A stretch of 64,000 bases of DNA, from positions 30,895,722 through 30,959,721 of the forward strand of contig CM050654.1 of NCBI GenBank assembly GCA_027574665.1, read 5' to 3'. Origin of the DNA: Rhynochetos jubatus. Lineage: Eukaryota; Chordata; Aves; Eurypygiformes; Rhynochetidae. The position numbers were made by a program, and so were the translations under genes. Positions 50,501-62,559 of this stretch are shown piece by piece. The notes beneath the pieces were generated by a model that was given only the letters and a program-made list of their open reading frames with translations, ran no database searches and was not told where the DNA came from. How positions within the stretch are numbered: the stretch's first letter is position 1; each line of letters starts with the position of its first letter.

Positions 50501-51032
50501 TCCTGTTCAATCTACCCATGTGTGTAAGGAAAAGAAGCTGAACTGACTTGTGGAAGACATGTACCCCTCCCAAACTGCAGCTTGGTTTTTCCTCTTGTGC
50601 AGACTCCCAAGTTAGCTCCAAATGACTCCCTTTGCTAGCAGTCAGCCCCCTCAGTCCCACATGCTGATCTTTGAGTGACTTTGGGGAGGATCCCAGACTT
50701 CTCCTTGATGGCTTTGCCAGCCCTCAGTGCCTTGCTCTTTTCTCTTCTTATTCAGCCTCTCTGCTGCCAGCAATAGCGTGTCTTCTTGGGGGCTGTCCTG
50801 GGTAATGCCACCTGCTTTCCTGCAGCCGGAAAAGCTGCTCACCCACAGGACTACTGTGTCTGGGTGGAAATCACACAGAGCCAAATATCTGGGTGGTAAT
50901 GGGACACCTGCCCTGGCTTGCTTTGGCTCTGGCACCTTGTCAGAGCCTCATATGGCCCGACGCATCTTCAGCTCAGAAGTGCTGGGGTAATCCAGCACCT
51001 CGGTGTGTCCCTCCAAGCTGTCCTGTGCCCAG
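47550..51032. other. intergenic, no gene recognised
   Basis: Mixed-composition sequence with only short open frames. No repeats or RNA genes recognised. Confidence 0.6.
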
Positions 51033-51614
51033 TTAGCTGCCTGCAGTCAGCCCTTGTGCTGTGCCTGTCAAGCTGCAGGAATTGCTGGACCAAAACACTA
51101 CTATCACCAGCCATAGGGGGTCCGTTTGTGTTGCCTGTGTAGTTGGCCTTTTTTTATACATTATTATGGTCAGACTGCTCCTTCCAGCCTCCTGCTTGTG
51201 CTGAAGGCTTTGGAGTGAGTCTCTCTCTTGCAGAGAAGCAGGAGAAAGCCCCTCGGGTTGTGTGCATCGCAGCACTAGTGTGTGGTCCGTGGGCTGCATC
51301 TGCAACCACAGATCTCCAGTTGGCGTGGACGTGGCTGGTCCCTCTGCCAGAAGCACCAGCACAGGGACTGCTGGTGTTGGTGGAGCTGGCTCTATGGCTT
51401 TCTCAGGCTTGAGTGGGACGTTTTCAAAGGTGATGTCAGTGTTTTCCTGGGAGACCTGTGTTATTACTGTGGTGCTGCCAGGCTCCAGCTGCTGAGCCTG
51501 CTGGGCAAGGGGCAGCGGGCTGTGTGCCTGGGCGCTTTCCAAGTAGGCCTTTGTGCTGTCCTCACCAAAGACAGAAACTTCCAAAGGTGCTGTGCCAATA
51601 TGGATTTTTCCTGC
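51033..51614 (-). other. long minus-strand open frame with acceptor-like start (unassigned)
   Basis: An open frame of over 190 codons. Its left half (read on the minus strand from 51614) has coding-like codon choice with mostly G/C third positions, e.g. SVFGEDSTKAYLESAQAHSP and TTVITQVSQENTDITFENV. It follows a pyrimidine-containing CTATCTTGGGCAG that could be a splice acceptor. The last 60 codons look like ordinary non-coding translation. I do not recognise the protein. It could be a terminal exon of a tail-to-tail neighbour, a decayed exon, or chance. Confidence 0.25.
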
Positions 51615-51875
51615 CCAAGATAGAGGTGAACCAGGCCAGCAGGAATTCAGCAGGTGCCAGGAGCTGCTGCCTTTCAGAAAGATGAGCTGCTGTCAAGCAC
51701 AGTGACTCCCCACATGGGAGGCCGTGCAGTCTAGCCCCTGCCATGCCCTGAGCTCAGCAGAGGCTAGGGGATGCTCGGATGTCCCTCTGGGGCTGTGGCT
51801 CCCGGGTCCCAGCACTGGCTGGCCCACCTGTGTGCCGTTCATGATCTGTCAGTGCCAGTTTTGCTTCCTGACACT

Positions 51876-52175
51876 TTATACAGCCCAAAATCTGCAGAGC
51901 AAAGAGAAGAAAGTCCCCTTTCCATAGAGTGTATTTAATTTGCTTTCCCCCCTTCCGTTCTCATTCACAGCCAGTGCTATCAGCTGCCCTGTTATTTCAG
52001 GGCTGGCCAAGGGAGCTGTGCTATCTACCCCCGTCTCATCACTGCCTTGGAGTAAGGGGAGGTCAAGGCTTTCCCACTCTGCCCACCCACGACCACCTTC
52101 CTGGAAGCTTTCCTCAAATCCAGGTCCCCAGCTCCTCCAAAGAGCAGATCCCTCATGAGACCAAGGATCTGACAT
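51876..52175 (-). other. minus-strand open frame (unassigned)
   Basis: A 99-codon frame just upstream (in minus-strand sense) of the 51.0-51.6 kb frame. It contains acidic/aromatic text such as FEESFQEGGRGWAEWESLDL that resembles a receptor cytoplasmic tail only in composition. No family recognised and no stop-free link to the next frame. Confidence 0.15.
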
Positions 52176-54229
52176 ATTTTTAACCAGCCAGTCCCTTTGT
52201 GGGGATTAGCCAGGCCAGGTAATGTTTGTATTTCACCCTTTTCTGTCTGCTAGCTGTGGCTTTTGGAGCTAATGTTACTGTTTTTCTTTCCTTTCCCACT
52301 GCCAAGGGTGTCCTGAGCGCCTGCTCCCCCTGTATAAAATAAATAAATGGCCTTGCCTACTTGCAGGCAGGTGGTCAATCCATCTTCTGCTGAAACTTTG
52401 GTAGTGCCATGAAGAATCCCTCTGCGCTAACGGTGCCAGTGTGGTCCTTTACATCCCTACCAGAGGACTTCTTTGGCCGTTCTTTGCACCATCCTTTTGT
52501 ACATGCCGGTTCAAACCAAAGGTCTTGTGCTTCATATCTCACAGCCCACAGCACTCCTCAAGCTTCTGTAATGCAGGCTCTGAGTTCCCTCTTCTGTTTG
52601 AGCTGAAAACTATTAAAAGCAGTTGAGTGATTCAGAACCAGCTGGCTTTTGTCTAGTAAAGTTCTTTTTTTGCATTTTTTTTTTACTGTATTCGCATCCA
52701 TCTCTTACAGCTATGCCGTGAAACACTGCTCCAGGCTTCTGTCAACCCTCGCTTTTCCATAGAAGGTTGGGCTTTTAGCTTTTCCATAGAAACTTTATCT
52801 TCAGTGCTTTTAGTCCTAATGCTGTTTATTGTTCAGCATCCCCTGAAGCCAGGGATTTGGACTCCTTCCCTTGGGTTTTTGCTTCTGTCTGCTCAGCATT
52901 TCTTACCTAATGTCACTGTGTTACACCTCCTGGGGCCCACTGACCTACTGGGCTGAAAAGGAGCAAAGAAATCATCCCAGTGGTTTTAAAAGATGCACCT
53001 AGATGGAACCTGCTCAACTCTGGAAGTTTTGAGCCCTTTTTGAGCTTGTTAGAGGAGGAGCAGGCACTTTCCCAGGTAAAGGTGTGCTCTCCTGCCTGCT
53101 CTGGCTGGGAGGCGATGCTGCCAGGTCAAAGCAGCTCTGCCATCCTTGGCACTTTGCTCCTGCTTTCCTCTGGCTCTGCATTTCCTGGCTTGGACTCATC
53201 TGCTCTGGTCCTCTCCTTGGTGGGTCTCTGGCAGTAGTGATTTTCACTCTGAGGGAGCTGTTGCCTCCCGCAATTTATTTGACCAGTCTCATGATGTTAC
53301 TTGTGGTGACAGCCACCACAGGGTTTATTTTGCCCTTTCAGATTCTGCTGTTGTTCCAGGTTTCTGCTGTGGTTTCTCTTGATTAAGACTGTAAAACTCT
53401 TGCCAATTTTGCCTTCCTCGTCATGGCTTCCCATTACCGATGTTGCGCTTGGATTCCAAATGCCCTTCACGCCACAGATCTGCAAGCTAAGTAAACTTAG
53501 CAAATCATTAGGGCAGACTTTGACCGCTCCTGTCTCCATCAAAGACTGGGATTAAATTAGGTCCCTTTGATAAACTGGGCTGATGGGCCAATTTGGATTA
53601 CACATGTGGTATGATGAGCCTCGCGGGACTTATGATTAAAAGACATAAGAGAACTCAATTATTTAGAGAGCTGCCGGGAGATTGCTGTAACTCACTAGTC
53701 ATCTCTTTCTCAGAACAGAAGAGCCCAGTTCTGCAGGGCAGCAGGCAGCTCCTGGGAAGTGTCTGCCAGCCTCTAATTGCTGGGGGAGGCGAGATCATGT
53801 TTGTCTCCTGCAGATTTTGGTCTGTGTGATTATACTGCAGGAGGGCGTGATGTCACTCTGACCATTTCTGTCCCCAGGCACTTGCTCCAGGAGTGAAACC
53901 TTTCACACAGGTGGCTTCTTTATCTCTTTCTACAGTTGCCTGGGTTTTCTCACCCCCTAAACTACAGTTGTCTTTGCAGCAAGAAGAGCTCAGCTGGGTT
54001 TCTTTGCTGGACTCTAATCAAACCAATCCTGACCTGCACGGGGAGCTCAGTGCAATCAAGGCTGACTCCCTGCGTCAAATCCTCAAGCCTGGGGCTGGAA
54101 CCTGACCCAGGAGGAAAAGCTCTGTTAGCTTGGGCTCTGCATCAAGCCCCGAAGATGAGAAATGTCTGACTGGACACAAATACCATTTTGCCTGGTTTTT
54201 TTTCCTCTCAGGTTACTGAGTCAGAGCTG
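52176..54229. other. intergenic, no gene recognised
   Basis: Contains the short direct repeat at 52751 and an AATAAATAAA motif near 52340. No coding support. Confidence 0.6.
52751..52791 (+). repeat. short direct repeat GCTTTTCCATAGAA
   Basis: Two identical 14-nt copies at 52751-52764 and 52778-52791, spaced 27 nt. Probably a small tandem duplication. Confidence 0.7.
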
Positions 54230-54822
54230 GATGGCCTATGCAATTGTAGTAGGGCTATTCTTCTCTTTCTCTTTTTTATTTTTTTGAGGAACATTCGTGA
54301 TGCATTTTAATTACAACATTTAGAATATGTCCAAATAGCTTGAGCTCAAATTGATCTTGTTTTTCAGCCAGGAAGCTTGTTTTTCATCTATTATAATAAT
54401 AAATGTGCTATTGATAATAGTTTAGGTGCAATACAGCAAAGCTTTGTGTTACGCATCAGCTCTGGAGGGCCAAAATGTTCTTATTATCCATTACTGATAT
54501 GGCAGTTTGCAGATATTTAACAAACAAATTACCAGGTTTTCCTTGTTTCCCTTTTAGTTTGCAATCTCAGTCTTTTTGACAGCTGAATTCAGGATTAATG
54601 ATGATCTCGTTTAAGACGATTGTTTGCTAGCAGGTTTATTCTCTAAACCTATAAGTACAGTTGGAGAACTAGCATGGGTGCTTTGAATTAAATCTCATCC
54701 TTGAAGCAAATTTTTAGCTTTATTTCCTCCAATTCTCCTAAGTAGAAATTGGATTTGCCTGGTAAAGTGCTTAAACCTGTTATTAATTTCTTAGTTTATC
54801 TAGTCATTTGAAATAGAGAAGC
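54230..54822. other. AT-rich block, candidate conserved non-coding element
   Basis: Dense ATTA/TAAT cores, an E-box-free AT-rich texture and no open frames or repeats. The look is that of a developmental enhancer, but conservation cannot be judged from one genome. Confidence 0.2.
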
Positions 54823-55386
54823 TTAACATGAAGGGCTGGCAAAAGGAGCTGTTCCTGTCTCCCAACCCTGAGCTGTCTGGGTCTGTTCAGACTGTAAGGG
54901 CTTTAAGAGACAGGCCCTCCCTGAGCTCAAGCACCGGCACAAGGAGATCACCTTGAGCCTCCATAGAAAAGAGAGATCCAGAAGGACGTGCTGGATTCGG
55001 TCCTCGGTAGAGCACTGGAGGCAGCACTGGGAAACATCCAGTCTAGGTCCTGGGGCTGGTGAAACATATCCATGCCCTGTAGAAGCTTTCTCTCCACCTG
55101 TTCCAGGTCTGAGCACAGGGTAAAGGGTATAGGGAAAGGGCTGAAGTGCCAATGTCTGCCTGGGAAGGCTGTTTCTGGTGTAGATGGCTTCAGGTGAAGC
55201 AAAGAGGGTGCTAGACCCCCTGGGAAAGCCTGATGCATCCCTCAGGGGGATCAGCGCATCTTCCCGGGGAAACACAGCACCAGAATAGAGACTCAAAGAA
55301 AGCATGAGCCGCCCCTGTGGGAGCACGTGCTGGGCACCCGGCCACTTCTGCCCTGCGGTTTCTGACCCTGGGCTTCGTGTGCACAA
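54823..55386 (-). other. overlapping long minus-strand open frames (unassigned)
   Basis: A 187-codon frame and an overlapping 96-codon frame (54948-55238) lie in the same 560 bp. At most one could be coding. The 96-codon frame contains SDLEQVERKLLQGMDMFHQP, which looks like a helical protein segment. No family match is recalled and no clear splice sites frame it. Confidence 0.15.
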
Positions 55387-58300
55387 TACCAGAATTCACT
55401 GGCGTGCGAGCCAGGCCTTGGAGATGAGAAGTGAGTTTGTTCTCTAGTAAAATCACCTTTTGTTAGCAGAAAATCTGTGATTCCCCGAGGGAATAGTGTT
55501 TGAAAATCACAGATGATTAAAAGATAACACATTTGAGGAGTTTGGGGGTTTTTGTTTGGTTTTTTTTCCCTAGAGTTTTTTTGCTTGTTTGCTTTTTGGG
55601 TCTGGGAAGCTGGATGCCGCACAGAAGTTTCTCCACAACTGACCTGAACACAAATTTTTTGTTTTAATGCCAGAAAATTGAGACTCTCCTTAAAAGAGGA
55701 GCCTCCAGGAGTTCTGAAATACCAAAATGTCACACCAGCAAAAATGACTAAGGTTGGCAACTCCAAGTGTAGCGTACCACACTGGTCTTCAGCAAAAACA
55801 AGCCAAATGAGACAAGACTTGATGGACCAGAATAAAAACAGGCAAGCACCACAGCTTGGCTTGAAATAATATGTTAATAGAGAGAGTTTCTTCATGAACT
55901 TTTGTTTGATAAGCAGTAAAACCACAGACTCATGCTGAATACAGTTTGTATGTGCCCTCTGCTAATTGCCCATCCCCGTTTGCAATGTAAGCACTTGTTA
56001 CCGTGGCCAGCATGGAGCGGGGCACAGCTCTGTATTTCAGCATGTCTGCACATGCGCATTCAATCCTGGAATAATCCCCATCATATGGACATCTTTGCCT
56101 GGTATTTCAGCCTTCATCTCACTTCTTTTTAAGGCTTGCTTAACACGTCTCCCATTGGTTAATGCAGCATCATAGTAATATGCTAGGAATGATGTTCCTG
56201 TTAATATCTACTGAGAAGCCAGGTGGCTCAGGGCCCTGAGCTGAGCCTGGCCATTTTCTCTGTGAATACCAGGGGGTATTTGCTGACCACAACAACTTGC
56301 AGATGTGTGGGGCAGCAGCAAGAAACTGCCCATCATTCGGTCCCCAGGCATCTCCCAGCTTGGGAATATGGGTATCAATGTGGTTAGATTTGCAGCCCTC
56401 TTCTGCTTTGGGGGTTAAGGCTTTGAGAAAAAGCAGCCTTACGTGCAAGTTTGTGAAGTGCAGCAACCAGCTGGACCCAGTGAGCGTAACCTGGCTCCAA
56501 TTACCCACGTTGCTTACACTGGCTGGCGTGTATTACAAATTAAACCAGCCACAAGGAACCAAACTATTAAGCTGCTTTCTCGTAATCATTAATTATGAAG
56601 ATACTATCGCTCATGTTTGTAATCTATGAACTGCCCTGTGATAGCTGATTTATATTTTTTAGTTCAGTGAATTGTGATGATGAGGCTGCAAACAGTGTTG
56701 GTAAGCAATTCCTGCAGGAACTCACTCCTGCAGATCTGAGCTGGTGAAACCACCTTTTTGTGACACGAAGCCAGCACAGTGACCTTGCAGGTACAGATTT
56801 ACGTTTCCCCCCATCCTTCTGGCCACCTGCCCAGTCTCTGGGAAAAGCCCAACCCAAATGTGTCCTGCTTATGTTTGGCAGGAGAAGGTCAGGCGAGTAT
56901 TTGATACCCTGACAGTCAATTTAAGGAGAAGCTTTCAGGCCAAGAGTCTGTCACCCCAAAGACTTTCTCCGGCATGTTGAACACCCCAAAACTTTGCTGG
57001 GATCCATCAGTCTGGGTAATAATTTCCTCTTTCCTGCTTTGCCATCTCTAATGTGTTTATTCTCAGTGCTCAGGCTGCAGGTATGGGGCAAACCCCATAC
57101 TTCCTCAGGGCTCCCCCCAGTTTATGCTGCCACGTTTGGCCTTCCTGACACATCTCTGCCATTCCCTGTTGCTGGGAAGGGCAGCAAGCTGGGACAGAAG
57201 AGGAAAAGCCCTCCAAAGTTGCTCATCCCACCAGGGTCACTGGCTGCCTAGGCTGGCCATGGTCATGGTTACCAATGGGACTTGCTTCCAGAGCATCTGG
57301 GACAGCCTTGCACTATTTTCTGCCATACCTGCTTTCCGCACAGATGTCTCCCAGCTGGTCGGTCTCCTCAGATGTGCACATGAGTCCATGCGTGTGATTG
57401 GATCACTGATAGATACTCTGCAGCCATCTGGATGTAGGGAAGAAATGACTAATCTCCCTCCACCCCTCCCAACCACACCTTCCAGGAGATGTTGATGAAT
57501 GAGATCTTTATTGGCTGCTGGGCTAATTAAATAGAAGTTGCATCAGCTTCTAGCTGACAGGCCCTAATTGCTCCTGAGTAGATTCTGAGAGGACCAGATG
57601 AATAGGAAAATAAAAGGAAAGGCTGTGGATTGGATCCAAGGATGTATCTGACTGCATTGTGCTTCATTCAGATGAGCTGGAAGTTTGTCCCACCTTTCCT
57701 TGGGGAATGGGGACAGGGCAGGGGTCTCCTGCACTGTGAGAGCGCACAGGGAGGTGCTGTCAGAAAAGCCAAAAGTTACACAGATAACAAAAATGAGAAA
57801 ATAGCATCCTGGTTATAGATAAGAATTTCTGAAGCCTTATCTGTGCCCCAGTCTCTAGCTTTGGCCTCGGGCAGCCGGTACGTATTGCTGTGTGCTCCTG
57901 TTTCCCGTCTGCCACACAGGACTAACAACACTTGCTGCCACCGAGGGCTGAACTGACTCCGATGCTCTGGCACCACAGGAATTCCTGAGCCTGGCTTTTT
58001 ATTTTCCTCCTGTTGCCAAAGACTGCAAAGGGGTGTCAGGCACCCAGCAGCCCTTGCAGCTGAGCCCAGACCCATGCAGCCCTGCTGAGTGCTTAGGAGA
58101 AGGATGCTGTCCTCCAGTAACAAGGATGTTGGGACTTTGAGCCCAAAAACGGGGTGCAAAGCCATTCTGCCGTGCAGGAGCAGGGCTGGGGTCTGATTTG
58201 CTTCTCTCCTCCAGGCTCTTGCCTAAACCTCCAAGTGGGGAGTGTGGATGTTTCAACAGGAGAGTTTCTGGGTGCCCAGGTTTCAGATTGGTCCAGGACA

Positions 58301-59329
58301 GAGCTGGATCTGGCACACAGTAGATCCTGGCATTGAAAAAATTAGCTGAAATTAATGGCCAAACTCTCAGTGGCTGCAGTGGTGTCATGTTTTCCCCAGT
58401 GGACTCTGCGAGCTGTATCTGGGCACATCCAGCCTAAGAGGCTGGTCCCATGTTTAATTTATGGGGTGATGGATGAGTTCTTCACATACATTTAATTCCA
58501 TTTTGGCCTGATTTATGATGTGATGTGAACTGCATGTGAAGTTTTTAATTCAGTAGGTGGTGACTCTGATTCAGTACATGGAGTGTGACAGAAGAGGTGA
58601 TAAATTTGATTCCAAAGGTGATGCATCAATTTCAGTGTGAAGTGCATCAAATTCATCACATGGCACATTGGTTTCCGTGCGTGACACCCCAGTGACAGCC
58701 GTACCAGACCAGCGAAGCAGGTTACCTTCCCTGCATTGCCAGTGGTCCCCATGTCCACCACCTCCCCAGGAGAGAATATCCTGCTGTTGGTCATTTATTT
58801 GACCTTTTGGGACTCAAAGGAAAACAGTAAAATGGCCCATCAGATACAGGTCAAAATATTTGTCTTCAATTTAGTACATGCCCCAGGTAAGGGCTTCTGA
58901 TATCCCACCTAATTTCAGGTCTTGGGAAGATGCTGCTGCTGCTGCTCCTGGGAGTCTCAGCACCAACCAGCAAATTGGCCTAATTTGGGGTTCATTTCAT
59001 GACTCGATATCTTTGCTTTTAACTCAGTGTCTGGCTGATCCACATTTCTGAGGATGTGGAGTTTGAGTCCTCTCTGGGAGAGAGAGACTTTAACACTGGG
59101 CTCTCTCACATCTGTAACTCTGAAGGGTATTTAAAACACACACCCGAGAAGACACCTCCTCTTCTATCTCCCTCCACACTGGGGATGCTTTTGGGGTAAG
59201 ACTTCCTAGCTGTAATAAACCCATGTCTCAATGAGGTGGGTGCCGAGGGGGCTCCCAGTGCCTGTGGTACCCAACCCCTTCCCCATCCTCATGTCCCCTT
59301 AACACCAGCACTGCTGAATGCAGCCCCGG
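55387..59329. other. intergenic, no gene recognised
   Basis: Includes an AT-rich patch at 56480-56660 with ATTAATTA cores and a degenerate internal repeat at 58510-58670. A 210-codon minus frame at 55293-55925 is low in coding character. Confidence 0.5.
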
Positions 59330-59790
59330 CACGGCGGAGCGTGGCGAGACACTAACGCAGCCGAGAAAGACGTGAGAGGGCTGATGAAGGGATTTGGTGA
59401 CAAGCTGAGCGGGAAGTAATTGCTTTTCTCCTTCTCTCCTGCTCTCACTGCTACAGCCTCTGCGGCAGCGAGGATAAATGCAGTATATTAGCAGCAGTGA
59501 GTGGCAGATTCACTGAGCTGCGAATTATAACGCTGTCCTCCCCAAACCCTCATTGGAGGGCATTAAGAAGTTAGCTTTGTAAGAGGGGATAAAATAATGA
59601 GAGGGTCACTCTGGAAAAGCATTTGGAAACCCTCAGAAAACGAGCTATTTTCTTCTCTCCAGGCCAGGCATGTCTCATTGAGCCGACCCCAGCCGAGCTC
59701 CGAGGGAGGGTTAGTGCTCCTACACCAGATATTAAATTTAATCCAGTGAGAAGGAGCAGATGTTGATGTGCCAGGCCTGTCTGCCAGCAC
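59330..59790. other. candidate conserved non-coding element
   Basis: About 450 bp with several evenly composed motif-like blocks (GCAGTATATTAGCAGCAG, GCGAATTATAACGC, ATATTAAATTTAATCC) and neither repeats nor a credible exon. Judged on texture alone. Confidence 0.2.
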
Positions 59791-61456
59791 ATTTAATGCA
59801 TAAGGATGGCTGAAAAATCTGCCATCAAAATGTTTTGATTTTTCTTGAAGAAAAAATAGAAAACTTCTGCTGGAAAAATGCCCTGAACCCCCAAGGCAGA
59901 AAACGTATGGCTGAGAAAAGTTTGTCTTCAGACTGTTGATAAAGGGTTGCTGCTGTCAGAGGGGATAAAGAGAAGGATGTTTTTCATCAGCCATATTAAT
60001 CTGATCTGTCCCTGCATGCAGGCTTGTGCGGGCAGATAAAATAAAACACATCCCCGTACGCTGACGAGCCCAACTCCGCCGGTGTCCAGCAAGGGCCTCT
60101 GGGCTGTCTGGATGGAGAGGCAGGGGAGGGCTCCGCTTAGATATACCCCTTGGTGAAGGGTGTCAGGTACCAGGGACAGGCACTGGGCTAATGTGCCTCT
60201 GGTCTGCCTGGAGAGAGCTGTTTGCAGTCTTGGCCCGTGCTCTGGGATCCAAAAACCCCTACAGCTGCTCCCACAGCTCCTTCTGCTGACAGCCCGGCAA
60301 CAGCAGGGAAAGGGGGCTTTAACCCCAGTCCTCCACTCTCCAAAATGGGTGAAAAACCCACCTAGGCACACCTGAAATAGTTTTAAAAAGGGAGAGGAAA
60401 TGCTAGCCCCCCTTTCAATAGCAAAAATGCTCATGACTGAACTATTTCAGCAGGACCTTGAGCACAACTTTTTCAATGGCCAGGGTAGGGGCTGTGGGCC
60501 TGGGAAACTGTTGTGCCCACTCCTCCACCCCCCACACGCCCCAGTGAGGAGGTACGTGCCCGTCTCAGGGATGCTCCCACTGCTCCTGCCCGCAGTGGAT
60601 CTCAGAGGCTGACCTGCCAGGAGCCGGGATCGGGAGGTGGGCAGTGTCCCAGCCGAATGGTGTGGCCTCTGCTCACCGAGCCCCCGGCACAGACCCTCCC
60701 GCAGCACCATGCAGGTGCCCTGCGGAGCTTCCCAGCTGCCAGAACATCTCTCAGTTGTGGAGAGAAGCATGTAATTCATAACTTTGTTTGTTTTGCATGG
60801 GAGACAAGGCTGCTGGTTTATAATGTTGAACAACTGTTTTAGCTGAGTGCAGTAGGTCCCATAAATCAATTGCCCTCACCAGAGCATTAACCAGTCACCA
60901 GGAAGCAGTGGTTTTATGGTCCCTTTTCGTGTTATTCTGAGGGTACTCTGGGGCCAGGACCTCAGCTGGTGCAGCTTGGCCTCGCTCTCCACAAGCGGAT
61001 GGTTTACATTAGCTACCTGATGCTGCCATGAGCTACAGCAAGTGTTCTCACACAAATAGTTTAAAAATCTTATTTGGCCTCATTTATACTGAAGGAGGGT
61101 TTATACATTGCTTCATGGTGTTCTAAAATACATTTGACAGAACGCTTATTTGCCTCAGGTCAAACTTTCTGTCCCAAACAAATTCATCTGTCACTCTGAA
61201 ATAACTCCGGGCCACAGCATTAGCGGAAAGGAGATCCCTCTCCAGTACACATGTACGTACTCTGAAGGCTACTGGTCCCAGTTAGCCAGGCTTCCTAGGG
61301 ACTTGACTTCCTCCCATTTGCGTTGCTGAGGCTCTCAGTAGACACCATGGTTTTCCTTAAAATCCTTTGTCTATCGTCAGCTTAACAATGGTGAGGCTGC
61401 CAGTGCTGCAGCCTGCTGGGATGGCTAGGTTCACTCTTCTCTGCTATCTCCGTCAA
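59791..61456. other. intergenic, no gene recognised
   Basis: GC-richer around 60.1-60.75 kb, with open frames on both strands up to 168 codons that have no recognisable protein character. Confidence 0.5.
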
Positions 61457-61654
61457 CCCATCCATCCATCCATCCATCCATCCATCCATCCATCCATCCA
61501 TCCATCCATCCATCCATCCATCCATCCACCCATCCATCCATCCATCCATCCATCCACCCATCCATCCATCCATCCATCCATCCATCCATCCATCCATCCA
61601 TCCATCCATCCATCCATCCATCCATCCATCCATCCATCCATCCATCCATCCACC
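61457..61654. repeat. (TCCA)n tetranucleotide microsatellite
   Basis: About 49 units of TCCA in unbroken register, with only single T-to-C changes (CCCA) near 61457, 61529 and 61557. Open frames through it encode Pro-Ser-Ile-His repeats on the + strand and Trp-Met-Asp-Gly repeats on the - strand; these are artefacts. Its length and purity predict high polymorphism. Confidence 0.97.
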
Positions 61655-62559
61655 CTCCCCTTTTATTTAAAGGGCAAGATCCCAGGGCAGGGGCTGTCTT
61701 TCTTTTCTCTGTTCTATCCCGTTCCTTGAGAGGCAGTTTTTTAGGGACTTGCAAATATACACAAGGCCTGTTTCTATCCATGATCACAAGGACGTGGTTG
61801 AGCTAATGTTTTTCCAAGCTGCTTAAGGGTGAACCCTTATTTTTATTTTAAACCGCAGTTTTTCATTCCTGCTGACTAAAGAGAAGGTTTTACACCTTGT
61901 GAGCCCGCACTGGGCACCCACATGGTCTCTCAACAGGGCGGACATCACCGACGGGGATTTGGGTACCCTCCTGCCCTGTGGGACCCGTCACACCTCTCAT
62001 GATCAGACTGCCACTCCATGCTGTTGGATTTCCTGGAGATGTTTGAGACCTCGGTGATTTGCACCATTTTACCTCACTCAGTTTTCCCCCACTGCTCTGC
62101 CATTAATATTGTTTTACCTAGAGGAGAAGATCTGAGGCCTCTGGGTGAAATTCATCCTCTGCAGATGAGTGAAACGCACACTCAGCTGGACACGGGCCTG
62201 TCCGGGCTTTTGGCGTATTTGTTGTGCAGATAGATAGCGCTAAACTTAGTTTCACGTGTAAAATTTCCTGCTCACATCAAAGGATGTTTCAGTACCCAGT
62301 AATCCACGATGATGAGATTTCTCTGAACCGTAGGACCCGGGGGGCTTGAAGAGCGTATCTGAATATGTCCCTTTGGCGTGGTGCACCTGGGAGTGGCTGG
62401 GGTCCAGGCTGCTAGCAGTACCTCCGCTTGGAAGGGCTTGAAGTTATAAAATTTGGGCAGTTCCTTGTTTGTTTTCAGCTTTCCCTGATTTCCCCCTCCA
62501 GCATCTGGCTTGGCACGATGTTAACGTATAGCTTCAGGTTCCAAACAGAACGGAAATTT
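61655..62559. other. intergenic, nothing recognised
   Basis: Sequence between the microsatellite and the AT-rich block at 62.56 kb; no exon, repeat or RNA gene seen. Confidence 0.6.

Noticed and set aside
55293-55925. 210-codon minus-strand frame as a membrane protein
   Set aside because: The first part is hydrophobic by chance of AT-rich codons; it contains runs from T- and A-rich DNA and no recognisable domain.
61382-61787. Open frames encoding Pro-Ser-Ile-His or Trp-Met-Asp-Gly repeats as proteins
   Set aside because: They are translations of the TCCA microsatellite.
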